Shown piece by piece: positions 8,374 through 16,890 of a stretch of 64,000 nucleotides of DNA. A model generated the notes under the pieces. That model saw only the letters and a program-made list of their open reading frames with translations, made no database searches and was not told the origin of the DNA. The DNA comes from Streptomyces griseiscabiei (lineage in GTDB: Bacteria; Actinomycetota; Actinomycetes; Streptomycetales; Streptomycetaceae): positions 124,001-188,000 of the forward strand of contig NZ_JAGJBZ010000004.1 of assembly GCF_020010925.1 (NCBI RefSeq). Direction: 5' to 3'. The position numbers and the translations under genes were made by a program. Numbering within the stretch: position 1 is the stretch's first letter; each line of letters begins with the position of its first letter.

Positions 8374-10862
8374 CCGGGGTGGGCGAGTTCGATGTCGTGG
8401 CCGTCGACGCCCGGCCCGGCGACCGTCAGGGCCGTGGCCACGGGCGGGTAGCCGGTCGCGATGACCGTGTACTCGCCGCCGTCCAGATCGGTGAAGGCGT
8501 ACGCCCCGTCCGCGCCGGTGGTGGCCGTGCCGACCACGTTGCCCGCCGCGTCGACGAGGGTCACCCGGGCGTCGGCCAGTGCCGCGCCCGCGGCCCGTAC
8601 GACTCCCCGGAGCCGGGCCCCGGCCGCGAGGTCGATCTCGATCCGGGTGACCCCGGTGCCGCCGACCTCGACGGGCAGCGCGCGCGGGCGGAACCCGGCG
8701 GCGTTCACCGCGACGGTCACCCCGCCCGGCACCAGCTCACCGAAGGCGAACTCGCCCTGCTCACCGGTGACCCCGCCGGCCAGTACGTCGCCGCGCACAT
8801 CGGTCACCACGACCATGGCGTCCCGCACGGCCTGCCCGTCCCCGGCGGCCCGCACCACACCGCTCAGCCCGCTCGTCCCGCTCAGCAGGATGTCGTACGC
8901 GACCGGCTCACCGTTCACGACCACGGTGGACGCCTGCGGCTGGAACCCGTCGGCGGCCGCGATCAGGACGTACGACCCGGCGGCGGGCGCGTCCACGGCG
9001 TAGACCCCGTCGGCCCCGGCGACCGAACGGCCGAGCTGCCGCCCGCCGAGCGAGATCAGGGTGACGGCGGCCCGCGGCACGGGCGCGTTCTCGACCCCTC
9101 GGACGTGACCCCGGACGGAGATCCCGCCACCGGTGCCCGTTGTTTCCGGGGCGGTGGTGGCCGCGGCGGCGGGGACCGGCGCCTGAGCCTCCGCGGAGGC
9201 TGTCGGCACCGAAGCCACGGCCATGGCGGGAGCGGGCGACGGCGCCGGAGCCTCCGGCGCGTCCGCCGCCTGGGCGAGCGCCCCGTTGGTGCGCAGCGGG
9301 ACCTCCTTGATGAAGAAGGAGAAGACGAGCGCGAGGACGGCGAAGGGGGCGGCGTAGAGGAAGACGTCTCCGATGCCGTGCCCGTAGGCGCTCTCGATGA
9401 CCGTGCGGATCGGCGTGGGCAGCGCGTCCAGGTCGGGGATCTCGCCGTGGCCCACGGAGGAGCCGTTCACGCCGAGCTTGGCGAGGCCCTCCTCGGCGTA
9501 GTGGGTGATCCGGTGGCTGAGCACCGCGCCCAGCGCGGAGACGCCGATCGCGCCGCCGAGGGAGCGGAAGAAGGTGACGGTCGAGCTGGCGGCGCCGAGG
9601 TCGCCCGGGGCCACCTGGTTCTGGGTGCAGAGCACCAGGTTCTGCATCATCATGCCGACGCCGAGCCCGAGCAGCGCCATGAAGATCGCCACGTGCCAGT
9701 ACGGGGTGTCGTACCGGAGCGTGCCCAGCAGACCGAGGCCCGAGGTCACCAGCACACCGCCGGCCAGCAGCCAGGCCTTCCAGCGGCCGGTGCGGGTGAT
9801 GACCTGCCCGGAGACGGTCGACGACACGAACAGACCGGCGATCATCGGGATGGTCAGCACCCCGGACATGGTCGGCGACTTGTCGCGGGCCAGCTGGAAG
9901 TACTGGCTGAAGAAGATGGTGCCCGCGAACATCGCGACACCCACGAAGAGCGAGGCCAGCGACGCCAGCGCGATCGTCCGGTTGCGGAAGAGCCGCAGCG
10001 GCATGATCGGCTCGCTCGCCTTCGACTCGACCAGCAGGAAGACCCCGAGCAGCGCGACCGTGCCGCCGACCATCGCGTACGTCTGCCAGGACACCCAGTC
10101 GTACTTGTCACCGGCGAAGGTCACCCAGATCAGCAGCAGGCAGACCGCGGCGGTGATGAGGAACGCGCCCGCCCAGTCGACCTTGACCTTGCGCCTGACG
10201 ACCGGCAGGTGCAGGGTCCGCTGGAGCACGATCAGGGCGATGACCGCGAAGGGCACACCGACGTAGAAGCACCAGCGCCAGCCCAGCCAGCTGGTGTCGG
10301 TGATGACACCGCCGACCAGCGGGCCGCCCACCATGGCGGTCGCGAAGGTCGCGCCGAGGTAGCCGTTGTACCGGCCGCGCTCACGCGGGGAGATCATCGC
10401 GGCGAGGATGATCTGGGCCAGGGCGGAGAGCCCGCCCATGCCGACGCCCTGCACCGCGCGGAACCCGATGAGCATCCCGGCGTTCTGCGAGAGTCCGGCG
10501 GCGGCCGAACCCAGCACGAAGATCACCAGAGCGAGCTGGATCAGCAGCTTCTTGGAGAACAGGTCGGCGAGCTTGCCCCACAGCGGGGTGGACGCGGTCA
10601 TCGCCAGCAGCGACGCGGTCACCACCCAGGTGTACGCGCTCTGCCCACCGCCCAGGTCCTTGATGATGTCCGGCAGCGCGTTCGACACGATCGTGGACGA
10701 CAGGATCGCCACGAACATGCCGAGCAGCAGCCCGGTCAGCGCTTCCATGATCTGCCGGTGCGTCATCGGGGCGTGGTCGCCACCGCTGTGGGGGGCACCC
10801 TTGGCGGTGCCTCCTCCGTGCTTGGCGTGAGCCCGCACACCGGCTGGTGTGGTCGTTGCCAT
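8367..10862 (-). CDS. DHA2 MFS exporter with three C-terminal carboxypeptidase-regulatory-like domains
   Basis: 831 residues. The first 520 or so are a 14-segment DHA2 exporter (GKLADLFSKK motif A, GGPLVGGVITD motif C). After a 60-residue Ala/Pro linker come three beta-sandwich modules of about 80 residues each, all of the type found in regulatory domains of carboxypeptidases and Cna-B repeats. Their hallmark strands are GADGVYAVDAPAAGSYVLIA, GEQGEFAFGELVPGG and GADGAYAFTDLDGGEYTVIA. With both ends expected inside, the modules would be cytoplasmic, which is unusual for this fold. ATG 10862 has AGGAGAAGG upstream. The neighbouring marR lies 55 bases upstream and its operators match, so this is probably a MarR-controlled efflux pump. 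What the modules bind is unknown. Confidence 0.88.
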   Translation of the reverse strand: MATTTPAGVRAHAKHGGGTAKGAPHSGGDHAPMTHRQIMEALTGLLLGMFVAILSSTIVSNALPDIIKDLGGGQSAYTWVVTASLLAMTASTPLWGKLADLFSKKLLIQLALVIFVLGSAAAGLSQNAGMLIGFRAVQGVGMGGLSALAQIILAAMISPRERGRYNGYLGATFATAMVGGPLVGGVITDTSWLGWRWCFYVGVPFAVIALIVLQRTLHLPVVRRKVKVDWAGAFLITAAVCLLLIWVTFAGDKYDWVSWQTYAMVGGTVALLGVFLLVESKASEPIMPLRLFRNRTIALASLASLFVGVAMFAGTIFFSQYFQLARDKSPTMSGVLTIPMIAGLFVSSTVSGQVITRTGRWKAWLLAGGVLVTSGLGLLGTLRYDTPYWHVAIFMALLGLGVGMMMQNLVLCTQNQVAPGDLGAASSTVTFFRSLGGAIGVSALGAVLSHRITHYAEEGLAKLGVNGSSVGHGEIPDLDALPTPIRTVIESAYGHGIGDVFLYAAPFAVLALVFSFFIKEVPLRTNGALAQAADAPEAPAPSPAPAMAVASVPTASAEAQAPVPAAAATTAPETTGTGGGISVRGHVRGVENAPVPRAAVTLISLGGRQLGRSVAGADGVYAVDAPAAGSYVLIAAADGFQPQASTVVVNGEPVAYDILLSGTSGLSGVVRAAGDGQAVRDAMVVVTDVRGDVLAGGVTGEQGEFAFGELVPGGVTVAVNAAGFRPRALPVEVGGTGVTRIEIDLAAGARLRGVVRAAGAALADARVTLVDAAGNVVGTATTGADGAYAFTDLDGGEYTVIATGYPPVATALTVAGPGVDGHDIELAHPGE

Positions 10863-10917
10863 GGGGCTTCCTTCTCCTGTGTGCTCTTTGCGGGTGTACG
10901 GGTTGTGGTGGTGACCG

Positions 10918-11430
10918 CTAGGCGGACGTTCCGGTCGGCTGTACGGGCGCAACGGCCGGCTCCCCGGGGGTGCGGAGCGGCTCCGCGGGCGTCCGGGGCG
11001 GCGCGGTGGCGTCGAAGCTCTCGCGCAGTCGGCCCAGGAGCCGGGCGAGTTGGCCGACCTCGTCGTCGGACCAGTCGCTGAGCCGGTCGGCCATCAGCCG
11101 GCTGCCGCGCCGGTCCAGCTCGGCGATCACGGCCCGGCCGGCGGGGGTCAGGCGCAGGATGCGGGAGCGTTTGTCCACCGGGTCGGGGAGGCGTTCGATC
11201 CAGCCCCGCTCGGCGACGTGGGCGACATGACGGCTGGTCACCGACATGTCCACCGCGAGCAGTTCGGCGAGCCTGCTCATCCGCATCTCGCCGTGGCGGC
11301 CGAGCAGCGTCAGGACTCCCGCCGATCCGCCGGGGCACTCGTGCGGCAGCATCCTGGCGAGTTCCCGCTTCACGGCCCCGATGGCGCTGAGCTGACGGAC
11401 CAGCTCCTCGTAGTGCGCTTGCCCGGCCAT
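10918..11430 (-). CDS. MarR-family winged-helix regulator
   Basis: A 170-residue regulator with the MarR core: a dimer helix (HYEELVRQLSAIGAVKREL), a recognition helix region (RMSRLAELLAVDMSVTSRHV) and the wing (DPVDKRSRILRLTPAGR) with its conserved Asp-Arg pair. It ends in a Pro-rich tail. The start ATG 11430 follows GGGAGGGG. It heads the transcription unit that includes the module-bearing MFS exporter and the YceI protein. Two matching palindromes upstream suggest autoregulation and ligand-induced derepression of efflux. Confidence 0.9.
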   Translation of the reverse strand: MAGQAHYEELVRQLSAIGAVKRELARMLPHECPGGSAGVLTLLGRHGEMRMSRLAELLAVDMSVTSRHVAHVAERGWIERLPDPVDKRSRILRLTPAGRAVIAELDRRGSRLMADRLSDWSDDEVGQLARLLGRLRESFDATAPPRTPAEPLRTPGEPAVAPVQPTGTSA

Positions 11431-11451
11431 GGAGCCCCTCCCGCGTGTTTG

Positions 11452-11493
11452 TTGCTTAGGGCAACCATAAGACTGGATGGTTGCTGCAGGCAA
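11452..11493 (-). promoter_or_regulatory. Two MarR operator sites
   Basis: TTGCTTAGGGCAA (11452-11464) and TTGCTGCAGGCAA (11481-11493) both fit TTGC-N5-GCAA, the form of many MarR-family operators. Their centres are 29 bases apart. A larger inverted repeat, GCAACCAT/ATGGTTGC (11461-11468 and 11477-11484), overlaps both. They lie 21 to 63 bases upstream of the marR start, where the promoter should be. Confidence 0.8.
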
Positions 11494-11604
11494 ATGAAAT
11501 GGGGTCTCCGCGGCTCAAGTCTTGGCAAAGGAGAACGTTCGCGCGGTCATCGGCGGGCAACCCCGCTTGGGCGCGTCCTCCCCGATTCGCTAAGGTCTCG
11601 GGCC

Positions 11605-11814
11605 ATGGCCGACAACCAGAACCCCCAGGGCAACTACGACCCCGCGGGCAGCACGCAGATGTTCCGCGCCTTCGTCGACGAGACGCCTTCGGGGGGCCGT
11701 GCGGGTGCCCCGGCGCCGGTGGCCGGGTCGTCCGGGCCGCGCGTCGGTGTGATCGTCGGTGTGATCGCGGCGCTGGCGGTCGTGGCCGCGGTGGTGTGGC
11801 TGGCCCTGGCGTAG
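11605..11814 (+). CDS. Small single-pass membrane protein
   Basis: 69 residues. The N-terminal 40 are polar and disordered (DPAGSTQMFRAFVDETPSGG). Residues 46-69 form one hydrophobic helix (VGVIVGVIAALAVVAAVVWL) that ends at the C-terminus, so it looks like a tail-anchored protein. ATG 11605 follows a weak TAAGG. Third-position G/C bias supports coding. No function can be inferred. It lies alone, divergent from marR. Confidence 0.6.
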   Translation: MADNQNPQGNYDPAGSTQMFRAFVDETPSGGRAGAPAPVAGSSGPRVGVIVGVIAALAVVAAVVWLALA

Positions 11815-12433
11815 CCGCCGGCCCGGGTGTGGCGGGCGCCCACGCGTCTGCCGGGTTCTGTGGACGGGCGGGTGCGGCTGCGTGGGGCTTCCCGCGCAGT
11901 TCCCCGCGCCCCTGAAAAGCAGGGGCTGCGCCCCATGCTTTTCCCGAGCCTGCCCGGCGCCTTCCGGGCCCGCCCGGACCGTCGCCTTCTAGGCCCGCCC
12001 GAACCGTCACCTTCTGGGCCTGCCCAGGCCGTCATCTTCCGGGCCCGCCCGACCGCCGCCATTCAGGCCCGCAGGCCCGCCCCCTCGCAGGCCGCTGCCT
12101 TCAGGCTCGCCCGAACCGTGACTTTTCAGGCCCGGGGGCCGGCGGTCTTCCAGGCCCGTGGGCCGGTGGTCTTCCAGACCCGGCGGGCCCGTGGTCTTCC
12201 AGACCCGCAGGGGCCTGATCTCTGGGCCCGCAGGGGCCCGGTTTTCAGGGGCGCGGGGAACTGCGCGAGAAGCCCCACGCACCCGCACCCGACAACGCGC
12301 CCACACCCGACAACGCACCCCGGTCCCGACCACGCACCCCGGGAACACGCGCCCACCCACACGAACAACCGCCGAACCGCCCCGATCGGGGCGACCCGGC
12401 GGTCACACGTGTCACGAAGCGGAGCGCCCCCGC
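11815..12433. repeat. Degenerate tandem repeat block flanked by inverted copies of the dispersed element
   Basis: No gene is seen in these 619 bases. From about 11950 to 12240 a unit of roughly 24 bases is repeated with much drift (GGCCCG(C)CCGAACCGTC and then CTTC(C/T)). Each side is bounded by the dispersed GC-rich element: forward core 11893-11912, inverted core 12248-12267. After that come short CACCCGACAACGC repeats around 12290-12320. Open frames here are products of the repeats. Confidence 0.65.
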
Positions 12434-13354
12434 TCAGTCGGAGATGAGGCCCTCGCGGAGCTGGGCCAGGGTCCGGGTGAGAAGACGCGAGACGTGCATC
12501 TGGGAGATGCCGACCTCCTCGCCGATCTGCGACTGCGTCATGTTCGCGAAGAACCGGAGCATGATGATCCGCCGCTCACGAGGCGGCAGCTTCGCCAGCA
12601 GCGGCTTCAGCGACTCCCGGTACTCCACGCCCTCCAGCGCCGTGTCCTCGTAGCCGAGCCGGTCCGCGAGGGAGCCCTCGCCGCCGTCGTCCTCGGGGGC
12701 CGGGGAGTCCAGCGACGACGCCGTGTACGCGTTGCCCACCGCGAGGCCGTCGACGACGTCCTCCTCGGACACGCCCAGCACGGCGGCGAGTTCGGTGACC
12801 GTCGGCGAGCGGTCGAGCTTCTGCGACAGCTCGTCGCTGGCCTTGGTGAGGGCCAGCCGCAGCTCCTGCAGCCGGCGCGGCACCCGCACCGACCACGAGG
12901 TGTCGCGGAAGAACCGCTTGATCTCGCCCACGACCGTCGGCATCGCGAACGTCGGGAACTCCACGCCCCGCTCGCAGTCGAAGCGGTCGATCGCCTTGAT
13001 CAGGCCGATCGTGCCGACCTGGACGATGTCCTCCATCGGTTCGTTGCGCGACCGGAAACGTGCGGCGGCGTAACGCACCAGCGGGAGGTTGAGCTCGATG
13101 AGGGTGTCCCGGACATAGGCACGCTCGGGGCTGTTCTCGTCCAGTGCGGCCAGCCGCAGGAACAGGGAGCGGGACAGGGTGCGGGTGTCGATGTTCGCCG
13201 AGGCCGACACGGCCGGAAGGTCAGTCACCGGCGGAGCCTGGGGACCGGGAAGGTCCTCAAGCGCCTGAAGGTCCTGAGGGGCCTGGATAGCGTCGGGCGC
13301 GGTTTCGCTCTTGTCGAGCGTGAGCACCTTCGAGCTGCCCTGGTCTGCGGACAT
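12434..13354 (-). CDS. sigN: SigB/SigF-type alternative RNA polymerase sigma factor (sigN-like)
   Basis: 306 residues with sigma regions 2, 3 and 4. Region 2 has [20 protein letters not shown] and [18 protein letters not shown]. Region 3 includes [19 protein letters not shown]. Region 4 carries LPPRERRIIMLRFF and the helix-turn-helix ending [14 protein letters not shown]. This is the SPO-F/SigB group, which is controlled by anti-sigma factors in stress and differentiation. The N-terminal 60 residues are a variable acidic extension. The start ATG 13354 has AAGGGGG upstream. A close paralogue lies 520 bases upstream on the same strand. The name rests on synteny with the sigN-sigF pair of S. coelicolor and is less certain than the family. 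No anti-sigma gene is adjacent. Confidence 0.85.
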   Translation of the reverse strand: MSADQGSSKVLTLDKSETAPDAIQAPQDLQALEDLPGPQAPPVTDLPAVSASANIDTRTLSRSLFLRLAALDENSPERAYVRDTLIELNLPLVRYAAARFRSRNEPMEDIVQVGTIGLIKAIDRFDCERGVEFPTFAMPTVVGEIKRFFRDTSWSVRVPRRLQELRLALTKASDELSQKLDRSPTVTELAAVLGVSEEDVVDGLAVGNAYTASSLDSPAPEDDGGEGSLADRLGYEDTALEGVEYRESLKPLLAKLPPRERRIIMLRFFANMTQSQIGEEVGISQMHVSRLLTRTLAQLREGLISD

Positions 13355-13874
13355 GCCACCCCCTTTGGGTCGCGGACGGTCGCGGCGGACGCTCCGTCGT
13401 AAGGAACGCAGCCTCCACCTGAATACCGGCGGCGAGGCCACGGCAAACGCGCTGGGGAGAGAATGTCACACGTCGGCAACGCGATGTAGTGACATGTCGA
13501 CATGGAGAGGGTGAATAGGCCCTGGAAACAGGCGGTCTGACGGGATTTCAGCCCAGATCGACATGAAAAAGCGTCAATGAGCGATTCATTCTCCCTGGTG
13601 ATATCTCGACAGCGCATTCGGTCACGCCCATGGCCTGCGCACGCGTACCGCTGGCCGATTCTGTGCGCCCCGCCTGCCATCGTGCGCCCCGCGTGCCCCA
13701 TGGTCCATCCGGGAAGGGGCGGGGGTCACTGCTTACCGACGGTTACCCGGCTGAGGCGGTGGTTCCGCCCCCGCCAGGGGTGCGGGAAACCGCGCGAGAA
13801 GTCCCATGTGCCGGCGTCCACAGAGCCACAGAAACCCGGCAGGCGGTGGGCAACCAGCTGGGCGAGCGGAGCGC
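13355..13874. other. Intergenic region between the two sigma genes
   Basis: 520 bases without a convincing gene. The right end holds a degenerate inverted copy of the dispersed element (13777-13796). The stretch 13480-13620 is less GC-rich than its surroundings and is the likely promoter region of the left sigma gene. I could not identify -10/-35 boxes with confidence. Confidence 0.5.
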
Positions 13875-14762
13875 CTACGCCTCGATCCGGTTGGCCGACC
13901 GCAGCCGTGCGAAGCTCCGTGCCAGCAGCCGCGAGACATGCATCTGGGAGACCCCCAGCTCCGCGCTGATCTGCGACTGCGTGAGGTTGCTGTAGTAGCG
14001 GAGCAGCAGGATCCGCTGCTCGCGCTCGGGGAGCTGGACGAGGAGATGCCGTACGAGGTCGCGGTGTTCGACCCCGTCGAGTTCGGGGTCCTCGTAGCCG
14101 AGCCGGTCGAGCAGCCCCGGCATCCCGTCGCCCTCCTGGGCCGCCTCCAGGGAGGTCGCGTGGTACGAGCGGCCGGCCTCGATGCAGGACAGGACCTCCT
14201 CCTCGGTGATGCGCAGCCGCTCGGCGATCTCGGCGGTGGAGGGGGTCCGCCCGAAGGCGGTGGTGAGGTCCTCGGTCGCGCTGTTCACCTGGACCCACAA
14301 CTCGTGCAGCCGGCGCGGGACGTGGACCGTGCGGACGTTGTCGCGGAAGTACCGCTTGATCTCGCCCACGACCGTCGGCATCGCGAAGGTCGGGAACTGC
14401 ACGCCCCGGTCCGGGTCGAACCGGTCGATGGCGTTGATCAGCCCGATGGTCCCGACCTGGACGACGTCCTCCATGGGCTCGTTGCGGGAGCGGAAACGGG
14501 CGGCCGCGTAGCGCACGAGCGGGAGGTTCGCCTCGATGAGCGCCCCGCGCACGCGGTTGTGCTCCGGAGTGCCCGGCACCAGATGCTTCATCTCACCGAA
14601 CAGCACCTGGGTGAGGGCCCGGGTGTCGGCGCCGCGACGTTTCTCCGGGGCGGGCGCGGTGGCCTGGGCCGTGACCTGGGCCGACGCGGGGTCGGGAGCC
14701 GGGACGTCTTCCTGGGGAGGGGCAGTACTGGCCGACACGGTCAACGCCACCTCTTCATCCAT
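13875..14762 (-). CDS. sigF: SigB/SigF-type alternative sigma factor (sigF-like)
   Basis: About 295 residues, the same architecture as its left neighbour: region 2 ([20 protein letters not shown]), region 3 ([20 protein letters not shown]) and region 4 ([20 protein letters not shown] followed by [12 protein letters not shown]). SigF in Streptomyces acts late in spore maturation. The assignment uses family and synteny (next to the sigN-like gene and upstream of tadA/upp). ATG 14762 is chosen; TTG 14777 is in frame but has no ribosome site. The N-terminus is Pro/Ala-rich. A terminator for the Dabb gene lies between the two, so this gene has its own promoter at about 14765-14840. Confidence 0.85.
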   Translation of the reverse strand: MDEEVALTVSASTAPPQEDVPAPDPASAQVTAQATAPAPEKRRGADTRALTQVLFGEMKHLVPGTPEHNRVRGALIEANLPLVRYAAARFRSRNEPMEDVVQVGTIGLINAIDRFDPDRGVQFPTFAMPTVVGEIKRYFRDNVRTVHVPRRLHELWVQVNSATEDLTTAFGRTPSTAEIAERLRITEEEVLSCIEAGRSYHATSLEAAQEGDGMPGLLDRLGYEDPELDGVEHRDLVRHLLVQLPEREQRILLLRYYSNLTQSQISAELGVSQMHVSRLLARSFARLRSANRIEA

Positions 14763-14840
14763 CAACTCAACCGTCAAAAGCGGTCATAGCATCACAAGAC
14801 ATGTGCACTGTGATCAAGCACCGCATATAGCCGTGTTGAG

Positions 14841-14873
14841 AAAAAACGCCCCGCACTGCGGGAGTGCGGGGCG
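14841..14873 (-). terminator. Intrinsic terminator of the Dabb gene
   Basis: A perfect 11-base-pair GC-rich stem (14847-14857 with 14863-14873), a 5-base loop and, on the minus strand, a run of six T (14841-14846). It separates the Dabb gene from the sigma gene. Confidence 0.9.
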
Positions 14874-14940
14874 GAAGAAGAAGCGCCGTGGCGGGGAGGC
14901 GCGGTGGCTCGGCAGCGCCGTGGCCGGGTGGTGCCGCGGC

Positions 14941-15234
14941 TCAGAACTCGTAGTCGGCGATGACCCATGTGGCGAACTCGCGCCACAGGGCGACACCCGC
15001 CTGGTGGTCCGGGTGTTCGACGTACGTACGCAGCGCGTCCGCGTCGTCGAACGCGGAGTTGATCGCGAAGTCGTGGGCGATGGGGCGGTCGCTGAGGTTC
15101 CAGCCCAGCTCCCAGAAGCGGATCTCGCCGATCGCGCCGTCGAGCGCGCGGAAGGCCTCCACCCCCTTCACGACCCGCGGGTCGTCGCGCTCGACACCCT
15201 CGTTGAGCTTGAAGAGGACCAGGTGGCGGATCAT
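14941..15234 (-). CDS. Dabb (stress-responsive A/B barrel) domain protein
   Basis: 97 residues that make a single ferredoxin-like Dabb domain: MIRHLVLFKLNEGVE at the start, the central helix, DFAINSAFDDADALRTYVEH and the closing strand. Such proteins dimerise into small barrels. Some are enzymes of aromatic metabolism and many are stress-induced with unknown substrate. The gene is followed by its own terminator and then by the sigF-like gene. Confidence 0.88.
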   Translation of the reverse strand: MIRHLVLFKLNEGVERDDPRVVKGVEAFRALDGAIGEIRFWELGWNLSDRPIAHDFAINSAFDDADALRTYVEHPDHQAGVALWREFATWVIADYEF

Positions 15235-15289
15235 GGCTGCTCCGGGAGGGTCGTACGAGGGCGGGGAGGGGCGGGGCGGCGAACCCGGG

Positions 15290-15466
15290 CTACTGGGCGC
15301 CGTCGGCGAGCCAGGTGAAGAAGTCGCCGATGGACTGGGCCGCGCTGGAGACGCCCTCGAACCCTATCTGGACGTATCCGGCGGCGTTTTCCGGATCCGT
15401 GATGATCACGTAGAGCACGAAGACCACGACCACGTACAGCGCGATCTTCTTCCCCTGCACCGCCAC
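15290..15466 (-). CDS. Short membrane protein, 58 residues
   Basis: Read directly from the sequence: GTG 15466 to TAG 15290, with GGGGGAGG 5 bases before the start. The protein opens MAVQGKKIALYVVVVFVLYV, one N-terminal membrane helix, followed by a 35-residue amphipathic tail ending FFTWLADGAQ. The ribosome site and codon bias support it. It sits between the Dabb gene and tRNA-Ser on the same strand. Function unknown. Confidence 0.65.
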   Translation of the reverse strand: MAVQGKKIALYVVVVFVLYVIITDPENAAGYVQIGFEGVSSAAQSIGDFFTWLADGAQ

Positions 15467-15579
15467 CGCGGCCTCCCCCGCCTCTTGTGCCCCGTGGGCC
15501 CTATGGGTCCCTCTTTGTCGGCGGCGAGTGTAACCCGATCATGCGTTCGCAGGAGAGGGAGCGAAGCCCCGAGAACGCA

Positions 15580-15613
15580 GGAAGGGCCCCGCCTGACGAC
15601 GGGGCCCTTCTTC
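15580..15613 (-). terminator. Terminator downstream of tRNA-Ser(CGA)
   Basis: An inverted repeat of AAGGGCCCCG and its complement just after the 3' end of the tRNA on the minus strand. Confidence 0.75.
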
Positions 15614-15616
15614 AGC

Positions 15617-15700
15617 GGTAGCGGAGGGATTTGAACCCTCGGTGACTTGCGCCACACTCGCTTTCGAGGCGAGCTCCTTCGGCCGCTCGGACACGCTACC
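15617..15700 (-). tRNA. tRNA-Ser (anticodon CGA)
   Basis: It folds as a class II tRNA: acceptor strand GGTAGCG at the 5' end, anticodon loop CTCGAAA, a long variable arm and T-loop GGTTCAAATCC. CCA is not encoded. Confidence 0.93.
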
Positions 15701-15755
15701 GAGAGAGACCTTACAACAAGGTGGGGCGTGCTTTGAAATCGGTATGGCCAGGGCC

Positions 15756-16286
15756 TCAGCGGGTGCGGAAGAACTCGGTGAGAAGCCGGGCGCAGTCCTC
15801 GGCGAGGACGCCCTCGACGACCTCGGGGCGGTGGTTGAGGCGGCGGTCGCGTACGACGTCCCAGAGGGAGCCGGTGGCGCCGGCCTTCTCGTCCCGCGCC
15901 CCGTAGACGACCCGGTCGACCCGGGACTGCACGAGGGCGCCCGCGCACATCGTGCAGGGTTCGAGGGTGACGACCAAGGTGCAGCCGGTCAGCCGCCATT
16001 CGCCGAGTGCGGCGGCGGCGCGGCGGACGGCGAGCACCTCCGCGTGGGCGGTCGGGTCGCCGGTCGCCTCGCGCTCGTTGTGCCCGGTGGCCAGCACGGT
16101 CGTGCCGTCCGGGGACAGGACGACCGCACCGACCGGGACGTCCCCGCCCTCGGCGGCCCGCCTGGCCTCGGCCAGGGCGAGCCGCATCGCGGCCCGCCAC
16201 GGGTCGCGTACGGGGTCCCGTACGGCATCGGCCCCGCCCGGTACCGCCGCGTCGGCCTCACCGCTCCCGCCGCTCCCGCCGGTCAC
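15756..16286 (-). CDS. tadA: tRNA-specific adenosine deaminase
   Basis: About 176 residues of the cytidine/deoxycytidylate deaminase fold. The zinc and catalytic motifs are intact: HAEV (zinc His and proton-shuttling Glu) and PCTMCAGA (two zinc Cys). TadA converts A34 to inosine in tRNA-Arg(ACG). GTG 16286 is chosen because GAGG lies 8 bases upstream. ATG 16187 would remove a Gly/Asp-rich lead but would start directly at the first helix, so the start is uncertain. It lies 76 bases after the acidic partner gene on the same strand, and tRNA-Ser follows. Confidence 0.88.
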   Translation of the reverse strand: MTGGSGGSGEADAAVPGGADAVRDPVRDPWRAAMRLALAEARRAAEGGDVPVGAVVLSPDGTTVLATGHNEREATGDPTAHAEVLAVRRAAAALGEWRLTGCTLVVTLEPCTMCAGALVQSRVDRVVYGARDEKAGATGSLWDVVRDRRLNHRPEVVEGVLAEDCARLLTEFFRTR

Positions 16287-16362
16287 CGGCGAACCTCGGC
16301 CGACGGACTCGACGGACTCGACGGACTCGACGGGCGCGGTGAGCCCTGTGGTCTCGGTGGAC

Positions 16363-16890
16363 TCAGCGGACCGTCTCCAGGACCTCCGAGGCTCCGAGGG
16401 CCTCGGCGATCGAGCTGAGGGCGTCGTCGGCGTCGAGGGCGCGCAGCTCCTTCTCGCCCACCCCCAGGTCGTCGAGGATCTCGGTGTCGCCGACCGGGCT
16501 GTGCGGCACGGCCTCGGCGGACGTGTCGTCGTCCTGGTCGGAGTCGGACTCGCCGTCCTCGGTGCCGTCGAGGTCGAGGGAGTCGAGGTCGGCGTCGTCC
16601 TCGCCGGGCTCCCTTCCGAGCAGTTCGTCGGTGAGCAGGATCTCGCCGTAGCTGCTGCGGGCAGCGGCGGCGGCGTCCGACACGTAGATACGAGGGTCGT
16701 CCTCGCCATCGATGCGGACGACGCCGAACCAGGCGTCCTCCTGCTCGATGAGCACCAGCACCGTGTCGTCGCCGGGCGAGGATTCACGGGCCAGGTCGGC
16801 CAGATCCGACAGGGTTTCCACATCGTCGAGCTCTGTGTCGCTCGCTTCCCACCCGTCTTCGGTGCGCGCGAGCAGTGCGGCGAAGTACAC
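16363..16890 (-). CDS. tRNA adenosine deaminase-associated acidic protein
   Basis: 175 residues. The first 95 form a compact domain (YFAALLARTEDGWEASDTEL, then DDTVLVLIEQEDAWFGVVRI). A very acidic linker of about 40 residues follows, and then a helical C-terminus (DADDALSSIAEALGASEVLE). The family is named from its constant position beside tadA in actinomycetes; no activity is known to me. GTG 16890 has GGGAGAG 5 bases upstream and begins at the conserved YFAALLAR. It probably forms an operon with tadA. Confidence 0.75.
   Translation of the reverse strand: MYFAALLARTEDGWEASDTELDDVETLSDLADLARESSPGDDTVLVLIEQEDAWFGVVRIDGEDDPRIYVSDAAAAARSSYGEILLTDELLGREPGEDDADLDSLDLDGTEDGESDSDQDDDTSAEAVPHSPVGDTEILDDLGVGEKELRALDADDALSSIAEALGASEVLETVR

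Noticed and set aside
7689..11081. A 1,130-codon open frame on the plus strand
   Set aside because: It is antisense to the clear yceI, MFS and marR genes. Its protein is Arg/Gly/Asp-rich without any domain, a common result of high GC at third codon positions.
11827..13402. Long plus-strand frames through the repeat block and the first sigma gene
   Set aside because: They are formed by GC-rich repeats and by the complement of the sigma gene.
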